From assembly GCF_009905375.1 (NCBI RefSeq), contig NC_133657.1, positions 48,577,231 through 48,641,230 of the forward strand: 64,000 nt of DNA, given 5' to 3'. The translations under genes were made by a program, and so were the position numbers. The notes below the pieces were generated by a model. The model was not told the DNA's origin and searched no databases. It worked only from the letters and a program-made list of their open reading frames with translations. Every line of letters begins with the position of its first letter. The first letter of the stretch is position 1. The stretch comes from Apium graveolens (Eukaryota > Streptophyta > Magnoliopsida > Apiales > Apiaceae). This document shows, one piece after another, positions 13,049 to 23,420 of the stretch.

Positions 13049-13578
13049 AGTTTAATCTTTATTACATTGTACATTATTCATGAAAGGTTTAATCGATCAT
13101 CGATTTAATTATTATTATGGGTAACAATGATGTATTACTAGATGCCGCTCATTGTTTACGATTTTGAATTAGTTTTAAAATTTGTTGCCAATGCAGTAAT
13201 AACCTATAGGGTCACAAACAAACAATGCTTGAAGGATTATTTAATTTTAATTGGATTTAAATTAAATTAAAATAATTCAAATTATTTATAATATTAACTA
13301 AGTATGACTTAATTAAATAGATAAATAATTATATTCGAATTTACCAATATCAATTATGAAATTCAGTTGTTAAATAATTAAGTGAGACTTAATTATAATA
13401 CAAATAGGAATTTTGGATTAATAATAACTCCTAATAAGTTAAGAGTTATAATTCGTTTTTCTACCCTCTATATATTATCTCTTATGTGGCTAATTTTGGG
13501 TGCAAGACTTTTACTAAAACCCCAGCCACCAAGAAAGAAGATGGATAGAGCAAGAAGAAACGAGTTTGCGATAGTACA

Positions 13579-13583
13579 CATCC
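13579..13583. repeat. Target-site duplication CATCC of SIRE-2
   Basis: CATCC is repeated at 40649-40653. The first base of the adjoining LTR is C (CGTTAAT) where the partner LTR has T (TGTTAAT), a point change of the terminal dinucleotide. Confidence 0.85.
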
Positions 13584-14591
13584 CGTTAATACCAAACAAT
13601 ACAAACAAGAATTACAGAAGGGGGGTTGAATGAAATTCTGGCTTCTTTTTGGTTTTAAGAAATGTTCTTCTATAAATATATAACTGTGATTGATTTAGCA
13701 ATGGTGCGGAATAAGAGTAATATTGAAATCAAAGCACAAAGTAAATAAATACAAGTATTTATAAACTTTCTGGTGGATTGAACTTTTCCACCAGAGATAT
13801 ATATTAAGTAGATAACTCTATGTTACAAATGTACGCAACTGCTTATAAGTTGAAAAAACAAGAACAGAGAAATTCCTTAGAGATTTTGCCTTATCTATTT
13901 CTCTTGTAAATTTCTTACTAACTTGGATACAATTCAACTTGCTACACTTGGTTTATATATCACCAAGTTACATGATAAAAAGACAAGATAATAAGACAAA
14001 CTATTTCAAGTCTAATTATATGATGCTACACTTCTCTTTCCAGCATCTTTGAATATCTTCTGTTTAGCATGGAAATGGAAATGCTTCTTTTGTTCTCTAA
14101 AACCTGAATTAGGCTGCCACATTCCATTTTCATACAATCAACGCATGTGACTGTCAAGTCACTGTCAACTGCTCTTTTGAATCTGATCATCCGTTGAAAC
14201 TCATCTTGATCATCTGTTGAAACTCAGCTTGATCATCCGTTGAGACTTATGTTGATCATCCATTGAAAGCTTTATGAAACATCCGTTGAGACTGTTTTCT
14301 TGGAAGTTAACTCCATTTCATTTATGCAAGATTACAAGGAATCTGATATTTATAATTAACTAACCTATCTTGCATATCAATCTAGTAGTTAACAAGTCTT
14401 ATATATTCTACATCATCTGTTACATTAAGCTATTTGGATATGCAGGAATGTGCTACTACACTTATTGTACATAAGCTACTCTTTCAACGAATGTTGAAAT
14501 GATCATCCGTTGAAAGGTACAAAATCACTTAATTAAAATCTACTAAGTGTTTTGTTCAAGTTATCATCAAGTACACAACATATTCCTAACA
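13584..14591 (-). repeat. 3' LTR of SIRE-2, 1008 bp
   Basis: In - orientation it begins TGTTAGGAATATG at 14591 and ends near 13584. Four copies of a 23-bp unit containing ATCATCCGTTGAAA start at 14185, 14208, 14231 and 14254. A TATA box, TATATAAAC on the - strand (13952-13960), lies about 225 bases downstream of this array. The CAACCCCC-type terminal segment near 13620 is typical of SIRE LTR ends. Confidence 0.9.
14185..14290 (-). repeat. 23-bp tandem repeat (ATCCGTTGAAA motif) in SIRE-2 3' LTR
   Basis: Four full units plus a partial fifth (ACATCCGTTGAGACTG) form the array. The equivalent array in the 5' LTR starts at 40243. Its place upstream of the LTR TATA box fits a U3 enhancer-type array. 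Confidence 0.8.
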
Positions 14592-14604
14592 ATCTCCCTC
14601 AATT
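14592..14604 (-). promoter_or_regulatory. Polypurine tract of SIRE-2
   Basis: On the - strand it reads AAATTGAGGGAGAT directly before TGTTAGGAATATG. It sits downstream of the env-like remnant, as expected. Confidence 0.75.
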
Positions 14605-14797
14605 TATGTCTACTGAAATTGTAGCCATAAATTAAGAGAAACTTGATGATAACAAAATACTCTATGAATACAGTATGAGATAAAGTAGATCAAAAATTAC
14701 AAGTGCTACAACTTATTGAAAATTCTTACAAAAATAGATTTGTAGAGAGTCTTACAGTTCATTTTCAAGGTTCTCCTCTAGACTGAGCAAATTTAAA

Positions 14798-16175
14798 TCA
14801 TTTTCTTGATTGCCTTGTCTTCTTTCCCAGCTTCATATTTTTTTCCTCAATTTGATTTGGGAGTTGCCTATAGAATTCTGATTCATCCTCATTTGTCTGA
14901 TCAAGCTTTTCTTGCATCTCTCTCAGAGTCTCATTACTTGCAATTTTTAGCTGATCTTCCAATATGAAGAATCTTCTGATATTTTTCGCATCCTTGAACT
15001 CCATAATCCAGAATGGCCTCAAATGCACCCTATTTTCAGTAAAAGGAATTGTTAATACCCTTGGGAGTGCATTTGGCCCTCTCCAGCTATTCCTTATCTC
15101 CTCAATCTTGTTTAGTACCATTTTCTTGGCAACTATATTGAATCCAAAGTTTTTCTTGATTAAAGAGAAGACAACCACCAAGGTTGAATAGCCTTCATTG
15201 AGAATTCTGTGAAGTGGGCATGTTATTTCTCTCTCAGCCTTGTACTTGAAGACTAATTTAATATAAAATAAAATAATCTAACTTCTTCCAGCTCATCCAG
15301 ATAGAAATTTATCTCAGAAAATTCCTTGATATCACAGATGTAGAGTTGATCTCCTTTGTTGATAGCAGGCTTGGGTTTGACCAAAGATTTGGATTGAAGT
15401 TTGGTAGGCTTGACTATTTTGACTACTTTTTCCTTTGTCTTTCTTGGTTTGTTGAAGATTGGAAGGTTTAGATTAGGAAGGGGCAAGTTGTCTCAATCTA
15501 TAGGCCCATCCTTTGGAACAACAAGATCACCATGAAATGTGATGTTTGGATCAACCTTGAACTCGGCCTCTTTCATAGTAGGTGATACTTATTGGCTTGT
15601 GGTTGTAGATTGGACTGGCATGTAACTTTCCTTGTCTTCATCAAAATCTATCTTCCTCTTTGCATGGATCTTATATCTAAACCTTCTTTTTATTTGCTTT
15701 GGTTCTTCTGTCTTTCCTTCATCCAGATTCTTAGATGTCTCAGTTGGCAATACAGCTTCTGTGAGTGCAGGCTTCTTAGCTTGGTTCTTAGCATCTAAAG
15801 GAGCTTGCTTTTGTTGTTGTTTGAGCCTCACCTTTTCCTCTTTCTTAGCCTCTGCAAAATGTGGATGTCCAGCCACCACACATATCAGTTTACCATTTCT
15901 GTAGATTTTAGCATTCTTTTTATTTAGCATTAAGTCTCTAGGGTCCTTGAAGAAAGCTATAGACCTTCCAAGCAGCTTCTTTTAATCTGGCCCAGGGGTT
16001 TCATAAGATAGGTCCAGTGGATTTTTGTCTGAATTCTTTGGATAATTCCTTTTTGGTTGAAAAATCACACTGGCTTTTGGAGATTTGATTGATGAGGGTT
16101 GACCCCTTTCCATGTTCCCTAGACTCATTTCATTGACTGAGATTTGTCTCAAATTGGAGAAGTGAGAAAAGACAT
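14798..16175 (-). pseudogene. SIRE-2 env-like frame, C-terminal part
   Basis: This continues the env-like frame of SIRE-2 on the far side of the inserted LTR. Open pieces include 15982-16191, a Lys/Gln-rich piece at 15589-15930 (KKEEKVRLKQQQKQAPLDAK), 15253-15486 and 14798-15181, in changing phases with stops between. The last piece has a plausible C-terminal coiled coil (IASNETLREMQEKLDQTNED). I see no transmembrane segment. Together with 30233-33396 it makes about 1500 codons, longer than the 1130-codon counterpart in SIRE-1. Function is not known; 'env-like' refers only to position. Confidence 0.65.
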
Positions 16176-16307
16176 TGTTAGGGCTGAACACGCGCTATTA
16201 ATTCACGCAAGTATACGCGTTCGCAAGTAATATAGAATCTTTTCTAGTTCATTTCCACAGAGACTAGCTTTGGTTAACTATGTAATTTATGCACCTATGC
16301 ACCGATG

Positions 16308-16312
16308 ATATG
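16308..16312. repeat. Target-site duplication ATATG of SIRE-1
   Basis: ATATG before the 5' LTR is repeated at 28390-28394 after the 3' LTR. Removing the element joins GATGATATG to GTTATTATCC in the host LTR. Confidence 0.95.
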
Positions 16313-17625
16313 TGAAAGGCATATGTCATAGCCTACTCGTTTATTCGAGTATTTAACTCAACTCAAATAAGAATGTAATAAGTAAATAGTGGATCAAGCA
16401 TCAGAGAGATCTCACAAAGTAACATCTGTCAAAGAATAAAGAAACATTGTTCATCTGCAGACTTGAAGATTCACTGGAAGAAGTTCAAGAATTTGATCAT
16501 GCCTCAGTGATATAAATCAAGATCGTGGATTTAATCAAGTGACAGAGATCTCGTCAAGGTATCATTTATTACAAGGATTCAATCAGAACAACAAAGTCAA
16601 GACATGAAGAAACGTCACGAAAGTTAGTCACTCATGAACCAGACAGTACATCGAGTGTCAGCATTGAAGTGACGGAATTGATTCATAAGTCTCAGTGACT
16701 TTCAGAAGATTGTCAGAAGAATGGTTGCTGCTCAGGGTTAGTATTAATTCTCCATTAATTAATTAAGTCATATAATTTAATTAAGAAAATAAATTATATC
16801 TGCAAGGATTAATTTATTAATTAATTGAATTAAATTGATTAATTAATTTAGAATTAATATTAAGGAATTACAGAATTTTAATTGGTTTAAAATCTATTTA
16901 AATTGGAACAAGGCAAACTGATTGTATTAGTATGACAATCGGTATGACAATCAATAGTCATACCGAAAGTCATGCTAATTCATTTGATTGTCTTGTTAGA
17001 ATTTTTATTAGTTTAAAAATCTGTTATTAATCTTTGCAAGACAATCTGAATTGTACTTATGTAACAATCGGTATGACAATCAATTGTCATACCGAAAGTC
17101 ATGCTGGTTCAAAGGATTGTCATTGCAGTTCATTTGCATTCGGCTGTTTACTTCAAAAGAGAAAAAGAAGCAGAAGATAAAATCATCCAAAAAATAGAGC
17201 AGCAACATACAGAACAAGATAAAAGCAGAGAACAAAAGAAAAATATTTCATCATCCATCTGCTTATTCAAGATCAAATATTCTAGTTTGTTAATGTTAAA
17301 TCCAAACCACTAGAATTACTTATCTTGTTCCTGTATATCAATCTAGCGGATTAAAATCCCTAGAACTTAATCTCAAATCGCTTTTAGCATTTGATCTTTT
17401 AATTACAAAAATAGAAAAAGTTCATGTCGAATTTATTCTAAATTTGTAATAATTGATTTGAGATTAATCCCTTGTAATCGATACCGTAGTTGTAACACCT
17501 TTCAAGTTTAATAAAAGTTTTATTTAACTTGAATTTTGTTTCACAATTTTATTCCGCATTTTATTAGACGAAACGGTATTGTTTGCATTCAACCCCCCCT
17601 TCTACAAACAAATTGGGACCTAACA
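16313..17625 (+). repeat. 5' LTR of SIRE-1
   Basis: It begins TGAAAGGCATATG and ends GACCTAACA. Two palindromic blocks of the GGTATGACAATC motif lie at 16927-16980 and 17057-17107. A polyadenylation signal AATAAA is at 17509-17514. A 70-codon open frame at 17101-17313 lies inside the LTR and has no recognised product. Unlike the other SIRE-type LTRs here I see no strong TATA box downstream of the motif array. Confidence 0.95.
16927..17107 (+). repeat. GGTATGACAATC inverted-repeat array in SIRE-1 5' LTR
   Basis: Two blocks each pair GTATGACAATCGGTATGACA with TGTCATACCGAAAGTCATGC, so each can fold back on itself. The 3' LTR has the same array at 27691-27871. Confidence 0.85.
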
Positions 17626-17626
17626 A

Positions 17627-17640
17627 TTGGTATCAGAGCC
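17627..17640 (+). promoter_or_regulatory. Primer-binding site of SIRE-1 (initiator Met tRNA type)
   Basis: TTGGTATCAGAGCC begins two bases after the 5' LTR. It is the common primer site of plant copia elements, complementary to the 3' end of the initiator methionine tRNA. Confidence 0.9.
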
Positions 17641-17721
17641 TTCTGATTAACGTACAAATCAAGATCCTAGACTTTTGTGTTTCTTTCACTTCTTGAATTT
17701 TTATTCACTCAAAAATTCATT

Positions 17722-20700
17722 ATGACTACACAAAAAGTTGGAACCGTTAAAATTCCACTTTTCGATAAAGAAAATTATGTGATGTGGAAGAAGAAGATGC
17801 TACTGTTTTTACAGGTTGCTAATCCCAAATATTTGCAAGTGTTGAAGAAGGGTCCAAAAATTCCTATGGTTATTGAACCAGAGGTAATAGAGAATGATGT
17901 GGTGATCACCCAAGCGAGAACTTATGTGAAGGATCCTGAGGACTTCTCTCCTGCTGAAATAGAAGAAGCTTCCCTGGATGCTAGCCTTCAATTAATCTTA
18001 GTAGATTCCCTTAATCCCCTAATGAATAGACATGTGATGAATTGTAAAGATTCCAAACATATCTGGGAAACTATTGAGATTATTAATGAAGGCACAGAGG
18101 AAGTTAGGGAGAACAAACTAGAAATCCTAACCTCTGAGTATGAATACTTTAAATCCAATCCAGGAGAAGGAATCACTGAAGTGTTTGAGAGGTACAATGC
18201 ATTGATCAATAACCTGAACATTAATGGTAAATACTATTCCATCAGGGAGGTCAACAAAAAGTTCCTTTTGACACTGCCAACTCATCTCGAACATAGAATC
18301 ACTGCCATAAGAGAAGCAAGAGATCTGAGTGAGATTTCTTTGGAAAGGCTCTATGGTGTGTTAAAGACTTATGAGTTGGAGCAGATTCAGCAGAAGGAGG
18401 TTTACGGGAAAGGAAGGGTGGTCAGCACGTCTACTGCTCTGGTAGCTGATGAACAACAACAACAACAACCACTATATCAACAACAATCTCAACAGTCAGA
18501 CAGAATGGTACAGTCTTCCAAGGTTGAAGACAATGTTATAGTAGCAGAATTTGATTCTCCTACTACCAATCAATCAGGAGATGATTATTATTCCTTGGAA
18601 GAACTGGAGCAATTGGAGGATGAGTCAATGGCCCTGATTGTCAAGAGATTCTCAAATGTCAGATTCAAAAGGAATCCCAAGTTCAAGTACAAGTCCAACT
18701 ACAACAGATTCCAGAAAGGTGGATCTTCATCCTCTAACACCAGCAGTGGTGGGTATAAAACAGGGATGGTTGATCGAAGCACCATCCGATGCTTCAACTG
18801 TAATGAGTTGGGACACTTTGCCACAGAATGCAGAAAGCCAAAACAGGCAAGGAAGAACTCTTATGATTCTAATCAGAAGAGTAAATCTGAAAGGGCGTAC
18901 CTGGCAAAGGGAAGAAGTTGGGATGATACTGACAGTGAAGATGAAGAAGTTGGGAATCTTGCTCTCATGGCTAGTGATGCAAGCACCTCATCGTCAAGAA
19001 AAGAGGGCATTAAACAGGTACAACCGGTAGTGTGGATTCTTGACAGTGGATCGTCAAGACATATGACCGGAGATAGAGCCCTGCTATCAAATGTGGTTGA
19101 GAAAGCTGGCCCAGTGGTTACCTTTGGAGATAACAGCAAAGGTTTAACGGAGGGATATGGCTGTTTGCAAGCTGGAAATGTTATCATTGAAAATGTATAT
19201 CTTGTGCAAGGACTTGAACACAATCTGCTTAGCATTAGTCAGTTCTGTGACAACGGCTACAATGTTTTATTCGACAAGCTGAAGTGTCAGATTCTGCACA
19301 AGAAAAGTGAAAAACCCTCTTTAATGGGAATACGGAAAGGAAATCTGTTCGTAGCTGACATGAACTCTGGAAGCAATCTTGAAGTCAATTGTTTCTATGC
19401 AAAAGCATCGTCAAATGAGAGTTGGCTATGGCACAAGAGACTTTCCCATCTCAATTTCAAGACAATGAATTCTCTTGTCAAAAGAGAACTGGTAAGAGGT
19501 CTGCCTCAGCTGGAATTCTCTCCAGAAGGACTATGTGAGGCTTGCCAGAAAGGAAAGTCAAAGAAAGCAAGTCACAAAGGCACTGACACATCTTCCATAA
19601 CTGGTATTCTGCAATTATTGCACATGGATTTATTTGGACCAGTTAATATCCTTTCTATGTCAAAGAAGTGTTACTGTCTTGTGATAGTTGATGACTATTC
19701 CAAGTATACGTGGGTTTTATTTCTTCACTCTAAGGATGAAACACCACAAGTTGTGATTGATCATATCAAGATGATTGAGTTAGATTCTAACGTCCCTGTT
19801 AGAGCAATAAGGTCAGATAATGGAACAGAATTCAAGAATGCACTTCTAAATGGATTCTGTACAGACAAAGGGATTACCAGACAATTTTCAGCTCCTAGAA
19901 CCCCTCAGCAAAATGGAGTGGTAGAAAGGAAGAATCGTACATTGATTGAAGCTTCTAGAACGATGTTAAATGAATCAGGTCTTCCAATGTACTTTTGGGC
20001 TGAAGCTGTCAATACTGCATGTTATACTCAGAATCGAACTCTAATCAACAAAGACTTCATGAAAACTCCTTATGAGATTTTGAATGAACAGAAACCTTCT
20101 ATCAAATACTTTCATGTATTTGGTGCCAGATGCTTCGTGCTCAAGGATGGAGATGATCGTCGTGGTAAGTTCGAGGCAAAGGCATATGAGGGTATTTTTG
20201 TTGGATATGGAAGAAGATCATATAGAGTGTATATCATTGATCAACACAAAGTAACTGAAAGTGTCAATGTTACTTTTGATGACACTAAACTCCCTAGTAT
20301 CCAAACTGAAGATCCTTCTGAGAAACTGAAGTTTGATGATATGTCAGATTCAGAGTCAGAACATGGTCAAGAACCTGAGGTTGTTGCTGTTGAAGAACCT
20401 GTTAATCCTGATAATACTCAAGGTAATAGTGATGGAAACTCTGGAAACAATGGAGATACCACTGCTACTGACGGAGAATCTTCAAGTCAACATGGCAACA
20501 ACTCAGGGGGAGATGCTGAAGGATCATCTAGTAGGACACAACATCACAATGAATTTCAAGGCGAATCATCAAGATCAAATCTTCCAAGACAGACAGTCTG
20601 GAATAAAGCTCACCCTTTTGAGTTGATTATTGGTGATCCAGATGTTGGAGTCAGAACTAGACGTGCTACTCAAAATGAGTGTCTGTTCTCAGGATTTCTT

Positions 20701-22242
20701 TCTGAGATAGAACCTAAGAAAATTGAAGAAGCACTAACTGATCCAGATTGGGTGATTGCTATGCAAGATGAACTCAATCAGTTTGAAAGTCAACAAGTCT
20801 GGAAACTGGTACCTAGGCCTGTACACAAGAAAGCTGTTGGTACAAGGTGGGTATTCAGGAATAAACTAGATGAAGATGGTGTGGTTACAAGAAACAAGGC
20901 AAGACTGGTAGCTAAAGGGTATTCTCAAGCTGAAGGTATTGATTATGATGAAACCTATGCTCCAGTGGCTAGACTTGAGGCCATAAGGATATTTCTGGCA
21001 TTCGCAGCATTTTCAAACTTTAAAGTTTATCAAATGGATGTCAAGAGCGCCTTTCTGAATGGAAAGTTGGATGAAGAGGTATATGTAGAGCAACCTCCTG
21101 GTTTTGAAGATCCAGATCATATGGATTTTGTCTTCTTTCTTTTCAAGGCTATCTATGGGCTAAAACAGTCACCAAGAAAATGGTATGACACTCTCTCTGA
21201 ATTTCTTATTGAAAATAGCTTTATTAGAGGTGTCATAGACAAAACTCTCTTTTCTAAGAAACATAAGAATGATACTATATTAGTCCAAGTCTATGTGGAT
21301 GATATAATATTTGGGTCTACTAATGATAATCTCTGTAAGAGATTTGCTAAGTTAATGCACAGCAAGTTTGAAATGAGCATGATGGGAGAGCTGAAGTTCT
21401 TTCTTGGATTACAAGTAAATCAAAGGTTAGATGGAACATTTATTTGTCAATCCAAGTATCTCAAGGAACTCCTCAAAAAGTACAATCTAGAGGATTCTGC
21501 ATCAGCAAGAACTCCATCAACTACAGCTGTCAAGCTTGGACCATGTGAAAACTCCATTAAGGTAGATGTCACAAGCTACAGAGGTATGATTGGCTCGTTA
21601 CTCTATCTTACTGCAAGTAGACCAGATATTATGTATGCTACATGCCTATGTGCAAGATTCCAAGCGGATCCTAGAGATATTCATCTCGTTGCTGTTAAAC
21701 GAATCTTAAGATATCTTAAGGGAACACCAAATCTAGGTATTTGGTACCCTAAAGAATCTGGTTTTAACCTTGTTGGATATACAGATTCAGATTACGCAGG
21801 AAGTGTTGTTGATAGGAAAAGCACCTCAGGAAGTTGTCAATTCCTAGGAAGCAGGCTAGTCTCATGGTACAGCAAGAAACAGCAAACAGTTTCCAACTCA
21901 ACGGCCGAGGCTGAATATATTGCTGCTGGAAGCTGCTGTGCTCAGATCTTGTGGATTAGGAATCAACTACGAGACTATGGCTCTGTATTGAACAAGATTC
22001 CTATTTTATGTGACAATACAAGTGCAATAGCCATCACCAACAACCCTGTGCAGCACTCGAGGACAAAGCACATTGACATCAGGTATCATTTTATTAGAGA
22101 GCACGTCATGAATGGTACTGTTGAACTATTTTTTGTTCCAACAGAAGAACAAATAGCAGATATTTTCACTAAACCACTTGACGAATCCACATTTACCAGA
22201 TTAGTTGGCAAATTGGGCATGTTAAATAGTTTTAGTGATTAA
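17722..22242 (+). CDS. gag-pol: SIRE-1 Gag-Pol polyprotein, intact
   Basis: Single frame of about 1506 codons from the ATG at 17722 ([12 protein letters not shown]), preferred because copia gag proteins start this way; an in-frame ATG 45 bases upstream (17677) would add 15 residues. Domains in order (residues from 17722): gag about 15-250; zinc knuckle [14 protein letters not shown] from 357; aspartic protease LDSGSSRHM with Asp 441; integrase H-H-C-C finger near 571-620, catalytic Asp 636, Asp 699, Glu 735 (35 residues between the last two, as in DDE integrases); acidic Ser/Asn linker about 860-960; reverse transcriptase with YVDD at 1191-1194; RNase H with TDSD at 1354-1357, Glu 1398 and Asp 1431. 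All catalytic residues I looked for are present. The family makes particle, protease and replication enzymes from one polyprotein; no frameshift or stop separates gag from pol. The product ends [14 protein letters not shown], near-identical in pattern to the decayed copies. Confidence 0.97.
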   Translation: MTTQKVGTVKIPLFDKENYVMWKKKMLLFLQVANPKYLQVLKKGPKIPMVIEPEVIENDVVITQARTYVKDPEDFSPAEIEEASLDASLQLILVDSLNPLMNRHVMNCKDSKHIWETIEIINEGTEEVRENKLEILTSEYEYFKSNPGEGITEVFERYNALINNLNINGKYYSIREVNKKFLLTLPTHLEHRITAIREARDLSEISLERLYGVLKTYELEQIQQKEVYGKGRVVSTSTALVADEQQQQQPLYQQQSQQSDRMVQSSKVEDNVIVAEFDSPTTNQSGDDYYSLEELEQLEDESMALIVKRFSNVRFKRNPKFKYKSNYNRFQKGGSSSSNTSSGGYKTGMVDRSTIRCFNCNELGHFATECRKPKQARKNSYDSNQKSKSERAYLAKGRSWDDTDSEDEEVGNLALMASDASTSSSRKEGIKQVQPVVWILDSGSSRHMTGDRALLSNVVEKAGPVVTFGDNSKGLTEGYGCLQAGNVIIENVYLVQGLEHNLLSISQFCDNGYNVLFDKLKCQILHKKSEKPSLMGIRKGNLFVADMNSGSNLEVNCFYAKASSNESWLWHKRLSHLNFKTMNSLVKRELVRGLPQLEFSPEGLCEACQKGKSKKASHKGTDTSSITGILQLLHMDLFGPVNILSMSKKCYCLVIVDDYSKYTWVLFLHSKDETPQVVIDHIKMIELDSNVPVRAIRSDNGTEFKNALLNGFCTDKGITRQFSAPRTPQQNGVVERKNRTLIEASRTMLNESGLPMYFWAEAVNTACYTQNRTLINKDFMKTPYEILNEQKPSIKYFHVFGARCFVLKDGDDRRGKFEAKAYEGIFVGYGRRSYRVYIIDQHKVTESVNVTFDDTKLPSIQTEDPSEKLKFDDMSDSESEHGQEPEVVAVEEPVNPDNTQGNSDGNSGNNGDTTATDGESSSQHGNNSGGDAEGSSSRTQHHNEFQGESSRSNLPRQTVWNKAHPFELIIGDPDVGVRTRRATQNECLFSGFLSEIEPKKIEEALTDPDWVIAMQDELNQFESQQVWKLVPRPVHKKAVGTRWVFRNKLDEDGVVTRNKARLVAKGYSQAEGIDYDETYAPVARLEAIRIFLAFAAFSNFKVYQMDVKSAFLNGKLDEEVYVEQPPGFEDPDHMDFVFFLFKAIYGLKQSPRKWYDTLSEFLIENSFIRGVIDKTLFSKKHKNDTILVQVYVDDIIFGSTNDNLCKRFAKLMHSKFEMSMMGELKFFLGLQVNQRLDGTFICQSKYLKELLKKYNLEDSASARTPSTTAVKLGPCENSIKVDVTSYRGMIGSLLYLTASRPDIMYATCLCARFQADPRDIHLVAVKRILRYLKGTPNLGIWYPKESGFNLVGYTDSDYAGSVVDRKSTSGSCQFLGSRLVSWYSKKQQTVSNSTAEAEYIAAGSCCAQILWIRNQLRDYGSVLNKIPILCDNTSAIAITNNPVQHSRTKHIDIRYHFIREHVMNGTVELFFVPTEEQIADIFTKPLDESTFTRLVGKLGMLNSFSD

Positions 22243-22621
22243 CTTAATTAATATCTGGAATCTGTTCTTGAATGAATTTACAAATAAATTTTTTCATAAA
22301 TGAAAAATTCATTTGCAAATTTATTTTATCATTTTACAATATTTCTTGCTTATTTCTATGTAATATATATTATCTTATCTATGGTTATTTACTCTACTTG
22401 TTAATTGAAAATATCTCAGAATATTTTATTTCCTCTAAAAATATTTTTCTATGAATTTTATTTGCTAAAATTCAACAGAAATCTATTTTTTATAAAAATA
22501 ATTAATTCTGATATATTATCTTTGTTTCTGTAAAAATTATAAGTTTTACTATTTCAGTTTTACTATTTTTGAAATGAAGGTTCAGTATTTAATTAGATGT
22601 CTGTACATATTCATTGTATTT

Positions 22622-22930
22622 TAATACTAGAAAGACTATCGGCAAGACAATTGAAATTGTCTTGCTGAAAATCATTTTAGTATATAATGATTGCTTATTT
22701 TAAAATATCAGATTAATTTTATAACTGGCAAGACAATCGGTAGGACTATTGATTGTCATGCCAGTAATAAAATTAATATCAGAATTATTTTGTACTGGTA
22801 TGACAATCGGTATGACTATCAGATTGTCATACCAGTTATATTTTTAATACTCTTTTTATTTGTTTTATTTTCCTTCTTTTTGCCTGGTATGACAATCGGT
22901 ATGACAATCCCGGATTGTCATACCAGCTGT
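22622..22930 (+). repeat. Four palindromic GGTATGACAATC blocks upstream of the SIRE-1 env-like frame
   Basis: Blocks lie at about 22635-22675, 22724-22776, 22796-22842 and 22886-22928. The last three pair TGGTATGACAATCGGTATGA-type arms with GATTGTCATACCAG arms. The motif is the same as in the SIRE-1 LTRs (16927-17107) but here is present in more copies and with better-paired arms. Confidence 0.85.
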
Positions 22931-22931
22931 T

Positions 22932-22938
22932 ATATAAG
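22932..22938 (+). promoter_or_regulatory. Candidate TATA box of an internal promoter for the SIRE-1 env-like frame
   Basis: TATATAAGG follows four bases after the last palindrome. A start about 30 bases downstream would give a leader of about 455 bases before the ATG at 23421. The sequence GCAGTTCATTT near 22975 is shared with the LTR just downstream of its palindromes (about 17130), supporting a common U3-like origin. Position and composition only; no transcript evidence. Confidence 0.5.
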
Positions 22939-23420
22939 GCTTGTACTGCTTTGTTTTCAACCATTTTCAATATAGCAGTTCATTTCTTTAAAAATTTCTA
23001 ACAGTTTACTCTCTTTTACTCTCTTCTCTCTCCTCGAACAAGATCAAAACCAAACCAAAAATCTGATTCATTTCTTTGCTCGAGTTTTTACTCAGCACAC
23101 TTAATCATCACTTTGTGATATATACATACAAGTATATACATAAAGAAGTGCTGCTGAAATTTTCTTAAATAAATAAAAATTATTATAAATCAAGTTGCCC
23201 CTTCAAATTCCATTTTAATTTTAATTTCTTACTTGTGTCTTTTGGTGTATCAAAATTGTGCTTGTGAGTTAAGAATTTTAACGAGATACATTTCGGTCTA
23301 AATTTTTCGATTATAATTAATTTAATTCGAATTATTAAATTAATTTAATTAATTCGAATTTTCTTAATATTATTCTTAAAATTCTGAAAAGCTTGTGTCT
23401 TATTATTATTCTTTAAAAAA

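Larger units (their letters stand above)
22243..23420 (+). other. SIRE-1 spacer between gag-pol and env-like frame, with palindrome array and probable promoter
   Basis: It holds no recognised coding frame. AT-rich at first, then four palindromic blocks (22622-22930), a TATA box (22932) and an approximately 450-base leader with a CT-rich stretch (TCTCTTTTACTCTCTTCTCT, about 23008-23030). Confidence 0.75.

Noticed and set aside
1887..13053. Target-site duplication for chromovirus A
   Set aside because: The flanks ATTTG and AGTTT do not match even allowing one change, so I do not claim one.
13382..13633. 83-codon open frame
   Set aside because: It crosses the junction between the solo LTR and the SIRE-2 LTR at 13584, so it is fortuitous.
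14185..14290. Regular 23-bp repeats that might suggest a CRISPR array
   Set aside because: Units are directly adjacent with no spacers, in a plant LTR. They are ordinary tandem repeats.
17101..17313. 70-codon open frame, repeated identically at 27865-28077
   Set aside because: It lies inside both SIRE-1 LTRs, so the duplication comes from the LTRs themselves. No recognised domain and no conservation evidence.
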